Positions 26,424 through 34,229 are shown, counted from the first letter of the stretch. The stretch is DNA of 53,427 bases from Phycisphaerae bacterium (GCA_018003015.1 JAGNEZ010000046.1:1-53427); one strand, 5' to 3'. Numbers and translations are program-made. The notes: generated by a model from the sequence alone, not told the origin.

Positions 26424-26513
26424 ATGAAAAAAAGGTATGTTGTAACTGCTTTGGTGCTTGGGAGTTGTGTCGACGTCCAGAAATCGGCGAGTTTAAGGGG
26501 AAGATTCCGTTGA
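26424..26513 (+). CDS. possible 29-aa lipoprotein-like micropeptide
   Basis: A tiny ORF, MKKRYVVTALVLGSCVDVQK followed by nine residues, ending at TGA 26511-26513. The first 15 residues are a textbook lipoprotein signal in miniature: KKR, a hydrophobic stretch, then the lipobox LGSC. The remaining tail is short and basic. The stop overlaps the -35 box of the downstream promoter. The Shine-Dalgarno is weak. A 29-codon frame can arise by chance, so it is listed with low confidence; size and signal recall entericidin-like small lipoproteins, but homology is not claimed. Confidence 0.25.
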   Translation: MKKRYVVTALVLGSCVDVQKSASLRGRFR

Positions 26514-26538
26514 CAGGGGCTACTTCTTGGGGTATTAA
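26510..26538 (+). promoter_or_regulatory. strong sigma70-type promoter of the ribonucleotide reductase gene
   Basis: A perfect TTGACA (26510-26515), a 17-nt spacer and TATTAA (26533-26538). The predicted start near 26545 leaves a leader of about 210 nt to GTG 26756. The palindrome at 26545-26565 sits exactly over the predicted start. Confidence 0.75.
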
Positions 26539-26544
26539 GATATT

Positions 26545-26565
26545 CGCCCCCCACATGTTGGGGCG
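26545..26565. repeat. palindrome over the nrdJ transcription start (copy 2)
   Basis: CGCCCC (26545-26550) and GGGGCG (26560-26565) flank an ACATGT centre. The internal CCCCACATGTTGGGG matches copy 1 at 26349-26364 with one deletion and one substitution. Its position at +1 fits a repressor site or a 5' mRNA hairpin. It does not match the NrdR box I know. Confidence 0.5.
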
Positions 26566-26755
26566 TGAATCAGGTCGGGCTTAGTATCTTCTGGACGCAA
26601 GAGAGTGATTTCTTTTGCGGAGCGGTTAGGGCGCATCCGGCGTGTGGGGGTGCGCGCCAAACGGCTAGGACGGGGTTTGCAGGCAGGTTGGGTTGGCCGG
26701 GTGAGCTGTTGGGCGGATCGGGCATGAGGCCGGTTTGCCTTCGGGAGTTTGGACA

Positions 26756-29548
26756 GTGGCGTCAATCAAGGATGAGACCATCGGAACGGATGCCCATGAG
26801 GACGATGCGAACGTCGGGCTGAGCGAGAACGCTCTGCGCGTACTTCGGGCGCGGTATCTCAAGAAAGATGAGAACGGCCAAGTGACAGAGACGCCGAAAG
26901 CCCTGTTCGATCGAGTGGCTGGCACGATTGCCGACGTTGAGTTGTCCTACGGCGACCAAGCGCAGCGGGACCACTGGGCGAGTCGTTTTTACGATCTGAT
27001 CGTCAGCGGGCGCTTCATGCCCAACAGTCCGACGCTGATGAATGCCGGGCGTGAGATGGGTATGTTGAGTGCCTGTTTCGTGCTTCCGGTGCGAGACAGC
27101 GTGGCGGAGATCTTCGACTCGATCAAGAACACGGCTCTCATTCAGAAGGCTGGCGGCGGGACCGGATTCGCCTTCGACGAACTCCGTCCCACCGGGGACT
27201 ACATCCGCAGTTCGGGCGGCACGACGTCGGGTCCGATCAGTTTCTGGCGAGCGTTCAGCGAGGCGACGAACGCGATTCAGCAGGGTGCGTTCCGTCGCGG
27301 GGCGAACATGGGGATGATGTACATTCATCATCCCGATATTCTCAAGTTTCTGTTCGCCAAGCAGGACCTCACCCAGTTCACCAACTACAACATCTCGGTC
27401 AAGTTGACCGATCCATGGATGGAAGCGTTTCTGAGAGATGCGGATGCCCCGCATGTCGTTCGCAATCCGCGGAGTGGGCAGGAGTACTTGATTCCCAAAT
27501 CCGTGGAGATTGCCAAGTACGATGTGCGGTCACTGATCCCTATCAGGCGCGGTCAGGACGGCGAGCTGCGGGTTGAAGACTCGGATGGCAACGCCACGGC
27601 CGAGACGGTCGCCCGCGGCTCGTCGTTCGCTATTCCCGTCTACAGCATGCGTGACATCTGGGACATTATCGTCAAGAACGCCCACCAAACGGGCGAACCC
27701 GGTGTGGTCTTCATCGACCGGATCAACGAGTTCAATCCAACGCCGAAGCTTGGCCGGATCGAGGCCACCAATCCGTGCGGCGAGCAACCTTTGCTGCCGT
27801 ACGAGGCGTGCAACCTCGGCAGTATTAATCTCGCCGCGTTCGTGCGCGACGCAGGCACGGGCAAGGCGGACGTGGACTGGGACGCTCTTCGCGAGACGGT
27901 TTACGACGCGGTGCGCTTTCTGGACAATGTGATCGACGCAAACAACTACCCGCTGCCTCAGATCGAAGCCATCTGCAAGGCGAACCGCAAGGTCGGCCTG
28001 GGTGTCATGGGCTTCGCCGACGCTCTGTTCAGGCTCGGGGTGTGCTATTCCTCCGAGGATGGCGTGGCCTGGGGCGAGCGGTTCATGAAGTTCATCAACG
28101 ACGAGGGGCACGACTACAGTGAGAAGCTGGCCGCCGAGCGAGGTTCGTTCTCCAACTGGGCGGGCAGCATTTGGGACACGCAGCATCATCGTCCGATGCG
28201 GAATGCGGCGGTGACCACGGTCGCTCCGACCGGCACGATCAGTATCATCGCCGGTTGCTCCGGCGGCATCGAGCCCATGTTCAGTCTTGCCTTCTTCCGC
28301 AACGTGCTCAAGGGTCAGGATGAAGGCAAGAAGCCCATGGTTGAAGTCAACCCAATCTTCGCCGCCTATGCTGCGGCGAGAGGTCTCGACAGCGAGGGTC
28401 TGATGGATCGTCTTGCCAGGGATGGCACCCTCGCTGGAATACCTGGCGTGCCCGACGACGCCAAGCACATCTTCGTCTGTGCCCATGACATCTCACCGGA
28501 TTGGCACGTGAGGATGCAGGCGACGTTCCAGCGGCACTGTGACGCGTCCATCTCGAAAACGATCAACTTCCCCCACGATGCCTCGGTGGCGGACGTAGAC
28601 ACGATCTATCGACTGGCTTACCAACTGCGGTGCAAAGGGGTCACCGTCTATCGAGATGGGTGCCGGACCGAGCAGCCCATGGCTCTGAAGAAGGTCGACA
28701 AGGGTGAAGCAACCCAGGCCAAGTCCGCCACCGAGGTAAAGAATGCCAGCAAGGAGCTGACTCCCATGGCGACGCCCCCATCTGCCCCTGGGAATGGAGC
28801 CTCCAAAAGCCCTGAGGTGTGCGTCCGCAAGCCGGTCGCCGAGCCGCCGACCATTGAACCGCGCGACATTCCCGAGATTGTCAGCGGATTCCGGATCCGG
28901 CAGATGACGCCGTTCGGCAACATGCACGTGAAGATCACCGTTGATCCGCGCAGCGAACGCGAGCTTGAGGTTTTCGCCCAGCTCGGCAAGGGTGGTGACA
29001 TCGCCAACAGCGATCTCGAAGCGATCTGCAGGTTGATTTCGCTCTGGCTTCGAGCCGGGGGGGCACTCCGGCATGTGATCCGCCAGCTTCGGGACATCGG
29101 CTCCAGCCTGCAGGTGCCGACCAAGGACGGCAAGATCATGAGCCTCGGCGACGGTCTGGCTCGGGCCCTGCAAAAGTACACTCGGGCCAAGGAACGATTC
29201 GGCCTGCGGGCTCTGCTGCTGGGTGAGTGCGATCTCGCCTCGCTGGATCGGCCTGTCGAGGGCCATGCCGGTCCGATAGTACCTCCGACCAGCGTTAATC
29301 CTCATCCGGGCAACGGCAATGGCAATGGGAACGGGAATGGCAAGAATCACGCGCAGGTGACGGAAGTGCGCCACGCTGTCGTGGCAGGTGCTGGATCGAG
29401 CATGGATTCCCATTCGTCCGCTTCCGGCACAAGTGTCCTGACGCCGATCCGTCTTGCGTTCAAGGTGAAGTGTCCTTCCTGCGGTGAAGGGTTGGTTTTT
29501 GCGGAAGGCTGCAACAAGTGCCATCATTGCGGGTGGGCCCAGTGTTGA
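26756..29548 (+). CDS. nrdJ: class II (adenosylcobalamin-dependent) ribonucleotide reductase
   Basis: A 930-aa NrdJ-type enzyme that makes deoxyribonucleotides using a B12-derived thiyl radical, so it works with or without oxygen. Visible signatures are FMPNSPTLMNAGREMGMLSA with a redox Cys just after (about 107), QKAGGGTGFAFDELRP, NPCGEQPLLPYEACNLGSIN with the thiyl-radical Cys (about 341), VAPTGTISIIAGCSGGIEPM, and a C-terminal zinc-ribbon-like CPSCGEGL...CNKCHHCGWAQC. Residues 640-720 and 840-890 are less conserved linkers, the second containing a Gly-Asn dipeptide repeat. The GTG at 26756 is chosen over TTG 26735 because GGGAG lies 8 nt upstream. No R2 partner is needed or present. Confidence 0.95.
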   Translation: MASIKDETIGTDAHEDDANVGLSENALRVLRARYLKKDENGQVTETPKALFDRVAGTIADVELSYGDQAQRDHWASRFYDLIVSGRFMPNSPTLMNAGREMGMLSACFVLPVRDSVAEIFDSIKNTALIQKAGGGTGFAFDELRPTGDYIRSSGGTTSGPISFWRAFSEATNAIQQGAFRRGANMGMMYIHHPDILKFLFAKQDLTQFTNYNISVKLTDPWMEAFLRDADAPHVVRNPRSGQEYLIPKSVEIAKYDVRSLIPIRRGQDGELRVEDSDGNATAETVARGSSFAIPVYSMRDIWDIIVKNAHQTGEPGVVFIDRINEFNPTPKLGRIEATNPCGEQPLLPYEACNLGSINLAAFVRDAGTGKADVDWDALRETVYDAVRFLDNVIDANNYPLPQIEAICKANRKVGLGVMGFADALFRLGVCYSSEDGVAWGERFMKFINDEGHDYSEKLAAERGSFSNWAGSIWDTQHHRPMRNAAVTTVAPTGTISIIAGCSGGIEPMFSLAFFRNVLKGQDEGKKPMVEVNPIFAAYAAARGLDSEGLMDRLARDGTLAGIPGVPDDAKHIFVCAHDISPDWHVRMQATFQRHCDASISKTINFPHDASVADVDTIYRLAYQLRCKGVTVYRDGCRTEQPMALKKVDKGEATQAKSATEVKNASKELTPMATPPSAPGNGASKSPEVCVRKPVAEPPTIEPRDIPEIVSGFRIRQMTPFGNMHVKITVDPRSERELEVFAQLGKGGDIANSDLEAICRLISLWLRAGGALRHVIRQLRDIGSSLQVPTKDGKIMSLGDGLARALQKYTRAKERFGLRALLLGECDLASLDRPVEGHAGPIVPPTSVNPHPGNGNGNGNGNGKNHAQVTEVRHAVVAGAGSSMDSHSSASGTSVLTPIRLAFKVKCPSCGEGLVFAEGCNKCHHCGWAQC

Positions 29549-29580
29549 CCAAGTCTCACGAAAAACGGGTTGCTTTGGGC

Positions 29581-29609
29581 TTGATGTTGTCCGAGTCCTG
29601 TGATATAGA
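29581..29609 (+). promoter_or_regulatory. promoter of a second orphan transcript
   Basis: TTGATG (29581-29586), a 17-nt spacer and TATAGA (29604-29609), preceded by TGA to form an extended -10 (TGATATAGA). It lies 33 nt after the nrdJ stop and no coding gene follows on this strand. Confidence 0.55.
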
Positions 29610-29615
29610 TACCGC

Positions 29616-29935
29616 TTGGCGCGACGTAGGTGATGACGAGGTCCGATACAACGCTTCTTGCCAGTAGTGAGAATGGGGTGAAAACGCGAGATTGCTCGCT
29701 AGCATGGTTTGGGATCCCCGTGTAGACTTCTTACGAGCCAGAGCAAGCCGCGATTCGCCTGCAAGCCCGACTGGGGTGCAAAAAAAAGATGCAAGATTAT
29801 TCGCGGCTTAGCCGACAATAAAAACGTGGTGTCATCGGAGGGTCTGTGGCCCTGGCATGACAGGGCGATTCAGTTTGGCTTCTTTCCCCTCCGGAAAGCA
29901 CCGGGCCAGCCTTAGGCACCTGGTGCTTTCTTTTT
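29616..29935 (+). ncRNA. candidate structured ncRNA, about 320 nt
   Basis: The unit lies between an extended -10 promoter and a strong terminator, and is convergent with rnpA. It contains several perfect hairpins: GCGAG/CTCGC (29686-29699), a long-range 9-bp AAGCCGCGA/TCGCGGCTT (29745-29753 with 29801-29809), GCCCTG/CAGGGC (29849-29866) and the terminator stem. A poly-A stretch lies inside the long loop (29780-29788). I searched by eye for tmRNA, RNase P and SRP signatures and found none. The 68-aa frame across it looks unlike a protein. The family is unknown. Confidence 0.4.
29893..29935 (+). terminator. intrinsic terminator, plus strand, overlapping the rnpA 3' end
   Basis: GAAAGCACC (29894-29902) pairs with GGTGCTTTC (29922-29930), extended inward by GGG/CCT, and is followed by TTTTT (29931-29935). 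The T-run coincides with rnpA lysine codons on the other strand, so part of the signal could be coincidental, but the stem is not explained by coding. Confidence 0.6.
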
Positions 29936-30451
29936 GCGCGCCTTCTGCTGCCGGGGAACCGGCGCGGGGACGAGGCCGCGTCGTTCGGAGGCCGTGGGTC
30001 CGCTTTCCTTGGTGGTATCAGACCCCTGTGAGTTCTTCGCTGCGTTGGTCGCCTCCACCGCTCTTCGGCTTGCCTCGATTCTCTCCGCCAGCTGTCTAGC
30101 CAGGTTGATGATCGAGACCTGGAGACTGCGGGAAGCCATCTCAGCGCCGGCTCTGGGAACGACGACCCAGTCGGTTTTTGACGGAAGCGTGTTTCGGACG
30201 CGGCGGAATGCTTCCCGGATCAGGCGTTTGGTTCGGTTGCGCACGACGGCATTTCCGAGGCGGCGTCCGGCGGCGATGCCGAGTCTGGCCAGGACACGGT
30301 CGGAAGGGGCGCCGTACAGGGTGATCGTGGCATCCGTGGCCCGAATCTTGAGGTCGAACACGCGTTCGAAGTCTCGGCGGGATCGAATCCTGACACTGCG
30401 GGGCAGCGTTTCACGTGGGCGGCTGATGGCGTCTGGTGGGCGGTTGGTCAT
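29912..30451 (-). CDS. rnpA: ribonuclease P protein component
   Basis: A 179-aa protein. The conserved core is SRRDFERVFDLKIRATDATI near the N terminus and, later, RLGIAAGRRLGNAVVRNRTK followed by RLIREAFR, the RNR motif that binds RNase P RNA. It assists the catalytic RNA in maturing tRNA 5' ends. The C-terminal extension of about 60 residues is low-complexity, charged and Lys-rich (ending ARKKKAPGA), longer than usual (most RnpA are 110-130 aa). ATG 30451 is chosen; the open frame extends far upstream but antisense to mazG. Normally rnpA directly follows rpmH; here rpmH is 3.6 kb away. Confidence 0.92.
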   Translation of the reverse strand: MTNRPPDAISRPRETLPRSVRIRSRRDFERVFDLKIRATDATITLYGAPSDRVLARLGIAAGRRLGNAVVRNRTKRLIREAFRRVRNTLPSKTDWVVVPRAGAEMASRSLQVSIINLARQLAERIEASRRAVEATNAAKNSQGSDTTKESGPTASERRGLVPAPVPRQQKARKKKAPGA

Positions 30452-30547
30452 GACCCGCCGATTATAGCCGCGAATCCGTCTGTTGCCCCGTTGCCCGGCG
30501 GGCATGCCCGAGATATCCTGGCCGCCTGATCTGACAGGAGATCCCCG

Positions 30548-30853
30548 TTGGCTTCCATGGACTTGCAGGACTTTCAGCAACTTATCGAGAAGATGTACTC
30601 GCACAAGGACCGGGCACGTGGCCCGACGGGTACGTTCATGTGGCTCATGGAGGAGATCGGGGAGTTGGCGGCGGCCGTTGCGGAGAACAACGACCGGGCC
30701 AACCTTGAGGAGGAGTTCGCCGACGTCCTGGCCTGGCTGGCGACCTTGGCGAATGTGATGGACGTGGACCTCAGTGCCGCGATCCGGCACAAGTACGGCG
30801 AGGGGTGCCCCGGCTGTGGCCGGATGGTGTGCACCTGCAACGTGAAGCCTTAA
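30548..30853 (+). CDS. MazG-like nucleotide pyrophosphohydrolase
   Basis: A 101-aa all-alpha NTP pyrophosphatase of the MazG-like fold. The metal-binding motif is seen as WLMEEIGELAAAVAENN (EExxE-type, residues about 32-48) followed by LEEEFADVLAWLATLANVMD (ExxD). The C terminus adds YGEGCPGCGRMVCTCN, a four-Cys cluster probably binding zinc. Members hydrolyse (d)NTPs to monophosphates, cleaning damaged nucleotides. TTG 30548 is preferred as start because AGGAG lies 7 nt upstream; ATG 30557 would be 16 nt away. The next gene starts 10 nt after the stop, so the two form an operon. Confidence 0.85.
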   Translation: MASMDLQDFQQLIEKMYSHKDRARGPTGTFMWLMEEIGELAAAVAENNDRANLEEEFADVLAWLATLANVMDVDLSAAIRHKYGEGCPGCGRMVCTCNVKP

Positions 30854-30863
30854 GGAGCGTCGC

Positions 30864-31067
30864 ATGAAACGCGGAATCCGGCCCTGGTGCCGAAAGCTCG
30901 CGATCCCGATCCTGGTTCTCCCGCTGATGGAGGTGAACTGCTTCCGCATCCTTCAGCAGGAGACCGAGGTTCTTTTCAGCCCTCAGTCCAGCCCGAGCCT
31001 GATCTACCAGAGCGTCCTATTCAGCAAGTTGGGTCCGGTGATCTGGCAGATCATCAAACCGGGGTAG
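30864..31067 (+). CDS. small exported or lipoprotein-like protein (67 aa)
   Basis: The basic N terminus MKRGIRPWCRK is followed by a hydrophobic stretch (LAIPILVLPLMEV) and NC, a signal peptide with a possible but non-canonical lipidation cysteine at about residue 26. The rest (FRILQQETEVLFSPQSSPSL and a hydrophobic tail) is not recognised. A strong AAGGAG 7 nt before ATG 30864 and the 10-nt spacing from the mazG-like gene support it as a real second gene of the operon. Small envelope proteins with this layout are common in planctomycetes, but no function can be named. Confidence 0.65.
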   Translation: MKRGIRPWCRKLAIPILVLPLMEVNCFRILQQETEVLFSPQSSPSLIYQSVLFSKLGPVIWQIIKPG

Positions 31068-31177
31068 AGCGGGGAAGCCGTGTGGCGGGAGGAGCAGAGT
31101 CGGAAGGATGTGGGATGTGGCCATCCTGCAAGTTTCGCGGCGCTGCGGGGTGGGGCCTCGCCCACGAAGGGGTCATC

Positions 31178-31408
31178 CTACGGACCGTTCTGCCGCGACA
31201 ACCGCTCTCGGATTGGCTGGGGGATTGCGGTACCGCATTCCGAACAGACGCCGTTGGTGCTCGCTCGCAGGTTGTAGTCGCACACCGGGCAGAAGATCGC
31301 GCAGGCGAAGTTGGTCCTGAAGTAGGCGAAAGACAAGAGGGATGCAGCCGGACATGGCTCTTTGGAGGGGGTGCGAGGTGTCGCCAGAGATCCATGGTGG
31401 TCTCCCAT
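31178..31408 (-). CDS. small zinc-ribbon protein or fragment (CPxCxYxLRA type)
   Basis: Within this minus-strand frame is FCPVCDYNLRASTNGVCSEC, the two-CxxC zinc ribbon (CPxCGYDLRx...CPECG) so common in planctomycete proteins, near the C terminus of the frame, which ends RLSRQNGP. The start is unclear: ATG 31408 gives 76 aa, and the sequence before the ribbon looks non-conserved. It may be a short stand-alone ribbon protein starting later, or the remnant of a larger gene. No Shine-Dalgarno decides between these. The rest of the 31068-31740 gap shows no other gene. Confidence 0.35.
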   Translation of the reverse strand: MGDHHGSLATPRTPSKEPCPAASLLSFAYFRTNFACAIFCPVCDYNLRASTNGVCSECGTAIPQPIRERLSRQNGP

Positions 31409-31673
31409 CGTTCGCTGCCGTGGGAATGCTATTGCGGTAGGAAGAGTCGCGACAAGGGCTTCTGCCATCGAGGGCAGATCTGAACGAGGGATGCGGCCGA
31501 AGCAACGTTGTGAAACGCTTTCAGCGTTTGCGGACGGGAACGGTGGGCATGTCACCCAGGGTGCGCTTCGCGACTCTGGGCTGAATTCTGGAACCGCGTT
31601 GCGGTTCAATTTGAATCGTACGACTCGCATCGAGGAGGGAGCTGCATGGGGGTCCTCGTCGAGATGGGGCTAA

Positions 31674-31718
31674 ACAGCATCGCCCGTCCCGGTTGCCTGC
31701 CGGGGCGGGCGATGTTGT
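31674..31718. terminator. 19-bp hairpin after the metal ATPase gene
   Basis: Arms 31674-31692 and 31700-31718 pair over 19 positions. In plus-strand RNA the two exceptions are G-U wobbles; in minus-strand RNA they are mismatches, yet TGTTTAG follows there. It lies 23 nt past the ATPase stop and may terminate it, or be a REP-like element comparable to 6736-6776. Confidence 0.45.
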
Positions 31719-31740
31719 GCAAAGGGCTTGCGGTTCGGAC

Positions 31741-33735
31741 TCAGGCCGGGACTGCGGCGACCGGGCCGCTGGTCTGCTGTGCCGCAGAAGCGAGGCGGCC
31801 TTCGCGCTCCACGAAGGCTGACGGCAGTGGGGTTGATTCCAGATGCTCACCGAAGCGGACCAGACGGGCCGAGTTGAAGATCACGACCGCGCCGGCGACC
31901 ATGTGCAGGAACGCGGCCAGCATGGGGTTGATCTCACCCATCGCGCCCAAGATCAACAAGATCACGATGAACGCGATGCCGAAGGCCATGTTCTGCCAAA
32001 TCACCTTGGTGGAAGCTCGCGAGAGGCGGATCAGGAACGGCAGGCGGCGGAGGTCGTTGTTCATCAGGGCAATGCTGGCCGAGTGGATGGCCACGTCGCT
32101 GCCGGCGGCCCCCATGGCGATACCGAGATCACCGGCGGCCAGAGCCGGGGCATCGTTCACACCGTCACCGATCACTGCCACGCGGTGGCGCCGGCTCTTG
32201 AGCTGATCGACGATCTGGAGTTTCTGGGCGGGCAGCACTTCGGCGTGAACGTCGGTGCAGCCCATCTCGGCCGATACTCGGCGGGCCACGGACCACTTGT
32301 CGCCTGTGACCATGATGAGGCTGCGGACGCCCAGCTGCCGCAGATCCTCGATGGCCTCGCGGGCTTCGTCGCGGGTCCGGTCCTCGAGACCGACCCAGCC
32401 GATGAGCTTGCCATCGCGGGCGACGCACAGCACGCTCAGACCCTCGGGTTCCTTGAAATCGGGATCGTTGAGCCTGCTCAGGTCCACCCCGCAGTCCGCC
32501 AGCCAGCTTGCCCGTCCGACCAGGACTTCGCGGTCGTTGATCGTCGCGGAGACACCCTTGCCGATGGTCTCCTTGAACGCTTGCGGTTTGATGAGCCCGA
32601 TCCGGGCCTTGCGGGCGACCGAGACCAGGGCCTGGGCACTGGGGTGCTTGGAGAGCTGATCCGCCGAGGCGGCCGCTTGGAGGAGGTCAGTTCCTTCGAT
32701 GCCCGGCACCGGCTTCATCTGGGTGACCGACAGCTCGCCAGTGGTCAGCGTACCGGTCTTGTCGAAAACCACGGCCGACAGGTTGCGGGCGCCTTCCAGG
32801 GTGACGACGTTCTTGACCAGGATGCCGAGGCGGGCGGCACAGGAGAGAGCCGCGACCATGGCCGTCGGGGTGGCGAGGACCAAGGCGCACGGGCATGCGA
32901 CCACGAGCATGGTAATGGCGCGGGTGATGCCATCGGTATCGGCTTTGAAGAACCAGACAATGAGGGCGAGCATGAGCACGGTCGGCGTGTACCACGCGGC
33001 GTATTGATCGATTAGCCGCATGAGCGGAATGCGGGTCTTCTCGGCTTCGAGGATCATCTTCTGGACCCGGCCGATGGTCGTGTCTGCCCCGGCCTTGGTC
33101 ACGCGGATGTCCATGGAGCCGGTGAGGTTGCTGGTGCCGCCGTAGACCTCGTCGTTCGGGCCCTTATCGACCGGCATGGACTCGCCGGTGATACTGGCCT
33201 GGTTGACCGACGACTGGCCGGTGACGACCACGCCGTCGGCGGCGATGTTATCGCCCGGCCGGACGCGGATGATCTCGCCGGGCTGGAGGAGGCGGGATTC
33301 GACCTCCTCCTCGCGGCCGTCCGCGGAGATCCGGTGGGCGCGGGTGGGCGTGAGGCGGATCAGGCCTTCAATCGACGCCCGGGCGCCAAGGGCGGTTCGG
33401 GTTTCGATCAGCGTCGAGATGATCATGAAGAAGGCGATGACGCCTGCTTCCTGGTACTCGCCGATCGCAATGGCGGCCATGACCGCGATGGCGACCAGCT
33501 CGTCCATGTGCATGTGGCCCTGGAGAAGGTGCTTGACGGCGTGGACCACCAGCGGAGCTCCCAGCAGCAGGGCTCCGAGCAAGGCGAAAGTGTCCGTGTA
33601 TTCTGGCTGTTTGAATACACCTTCGGCGAGGAACGAGTTCAGGACGAGGATGCCGCCCATCAGTGTGGCGATGAGGAGGATGCTGGATCGCCCGGTCTGG
33701 GCCTCGATGGATTCCTTCAGATAGTCATGAGCCAT
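31741..33735 (-). CDS. heavy-metal translocating P-type ATPase (CPC type)
   Basis: A 664-aa P1B ATPase. The membrane metal site is VVACPCALVLATPTA, the phosphorylation site is FDKTGTLTTGELSVTQ, the actuator loop is ITGESMPVDKG, and the hinge is VAVIGDGVNDAPALAAGDLG. There is no N-terminal metal-binding (HMA) domain, and the N terminus starts directly with membrane helices. The last helices read EINPMLAAFLHMVAGAVVIF, with NP and His. CPC plus these features fit Cu/Ag or Zn/Cd/Pb pumps; I cannot decide which. It exports metal cations from the cytoplasm. ATG 33735 is chosen over an upstream frame start at 33786 because AGGTG lies about 12 nt upstream and the extra residues look non-coding. It sits between rpmH and rnpA on the same strand. 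Confidence 0.93.
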   Translation of the reverse strand: MAHDYLKESIEAQTGRSSILLIATLMGGILVLNSFLAEGVFKQPEYTDTFALLGALLLGAPLVVHAVKHLLQGHMHMDELVAIAVMAAIAIGEYQEAGVIAFFMIISTLIETRTALGARASIEGLIRLTPTRAHRISADGREEEVESRLLQPGEIIRVRPGDNIAADGVVVTGQSSVNQASITGESMPVDKGPNDEVYGGTSNLTGSMDIRVTKAGADTTIGRVQKMILEAEKTRIPLMRLIDQYAAWYTPTVLMLALIVWFFKADTDGITRAITMLVVACPCALVLATPTAMVAALSCAARLGILVKNVVTLEGARNLSAVVFDKTGTLTTGELSVTQMKPVPGIEGTDLLQAAASADQLSKHPSAQALVSVARKARIGLIKPQAFKETIGKGVSATINDREVLVGRASWLADCGVDLSRLNDPDFKEPEGLSVLCVARDGKLIGWVGLEDRTRDEAREAIEDLRQLGVRSLIMVTGDKWSVARRVSAEMGCTDVHAEVLPAQKLQIVDQLKSRRHRVAVIGDGVNDAPALAAGDLGIAMGAAGSDVAIHSASIALMNNDLRRLPFLIRLSRASTKVIWQNMAFGIAFIVILLILGAMGEINPMLAAFLHMVAGAVVIFNSARLVRFGEHLESTPLPSAFVEREGRLASAAQQTSGPVAAVPA

Positions 33736-34022
33736 GGGTTTACGTTCACCTCGGGACACGGGAAAAGGGAAATCCGGACAGGGCATTGTATCCCATACGA
33801 GTCATACGGTCGATAGTCGGTACCGGTTTGGGGGCGAGGTCCGAAACGCGCCGAAATGCTGGGTCGGGCCGGATCCCGCTCGGCCTTGGGCAGCCAGATC
33901 ACGGGGCGGTCGCGCGCGGGAGCCGCGGAGCGCGTCACAGCGATCCTGGTAAGGGTGCGGATCCTGTCAGACCTTGATGGGAGATCACTCCGGGGACGGG
34001 GCCGGCTTGCCCTGGCCACAGT

Positions 34023-34163
34023 TCAACGGGCGGTGGAGAAGGAAGTGCGGCCGATGCGTCGCTGGCGCTGGAGTACCTTGCGGCCACCGGCGGTCCGCAT
34101 CCGCGCGCGGAATCCGTGTTTCCTTATCTTCTTGATCCGACTCAACTTACGAGGATAATGCAT
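34023..34163 (-). CDS. rpmH: 50S ribosomal protein L34
   Basis: A 46-aa basic protein: [20 protein letters not shown], then [20 protein letters not shown] and a short tail to TGA. The KHGFRARM...GRKVL core is diagnostic for L34. AAGGA lies 8 nt before ATG 34163. It is part of the large ribosomal subunit. In most bacteria rnpA follows within a few bases; here the next minus-strand gene is a metal ATPase, and rnpA lies 3.6 kb further on. The N terminus MHYP replaces the usual MKRTYQP, shortened as in some planctomycetes. Confidence 0.92.
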   Translation of the reverse strand: MHYPRKLSRIKKIRKHGFRARMRTAGGRKVLQRQRRIGRTSFSTAR

Positions 34164-34199
34164 CGTTCGGTTCCTTCTCTACTGAATCCAAGAGCCCGC

Positions 34200-34229
34200 A
34201 TTTTAACACGACTCGGGGCGATGATGCAA
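34200..34229 (-). promoter_or_regulatory. possible rpmH promoter
   Basis: On the minus strand, TTGCAT (34229-34224), 18 nt and TAAAAT (34205-34200), 37 nt before ATG 34163. The -35 is weak and the -10 is good. The remainder of the 34164-34398 gap shows nothing recognisable. Confidence 0.4.

Noticed and set aside
26540-26755. Cobalamin riboswitch or NrdR boxes upstream of the class II RNR gene
   Set aside because: No B12-box sequence and no pair of ACACTATAT-type NrdR boxes can be seen; only the CCCC/GGGG palindromes are present.
29780-29815. Short frame ending A-R-L-F-A-A-stop, resembling a tmRNA tag
   Set aside because: No tRNA-like 5' or 3' ends and no GGTTCGAATCC-type T arm were found before the terminator, so tmRNA is not supported.
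33717-34019. Minus-strand 100-aa frame directly after rpmH, where rnpA would be expected
   Set aside because: It has none of the RnpA motifs (RRDF, RNR-x-KR) and overlaps the ATPase start; the real rnpA is at 29912-30451.
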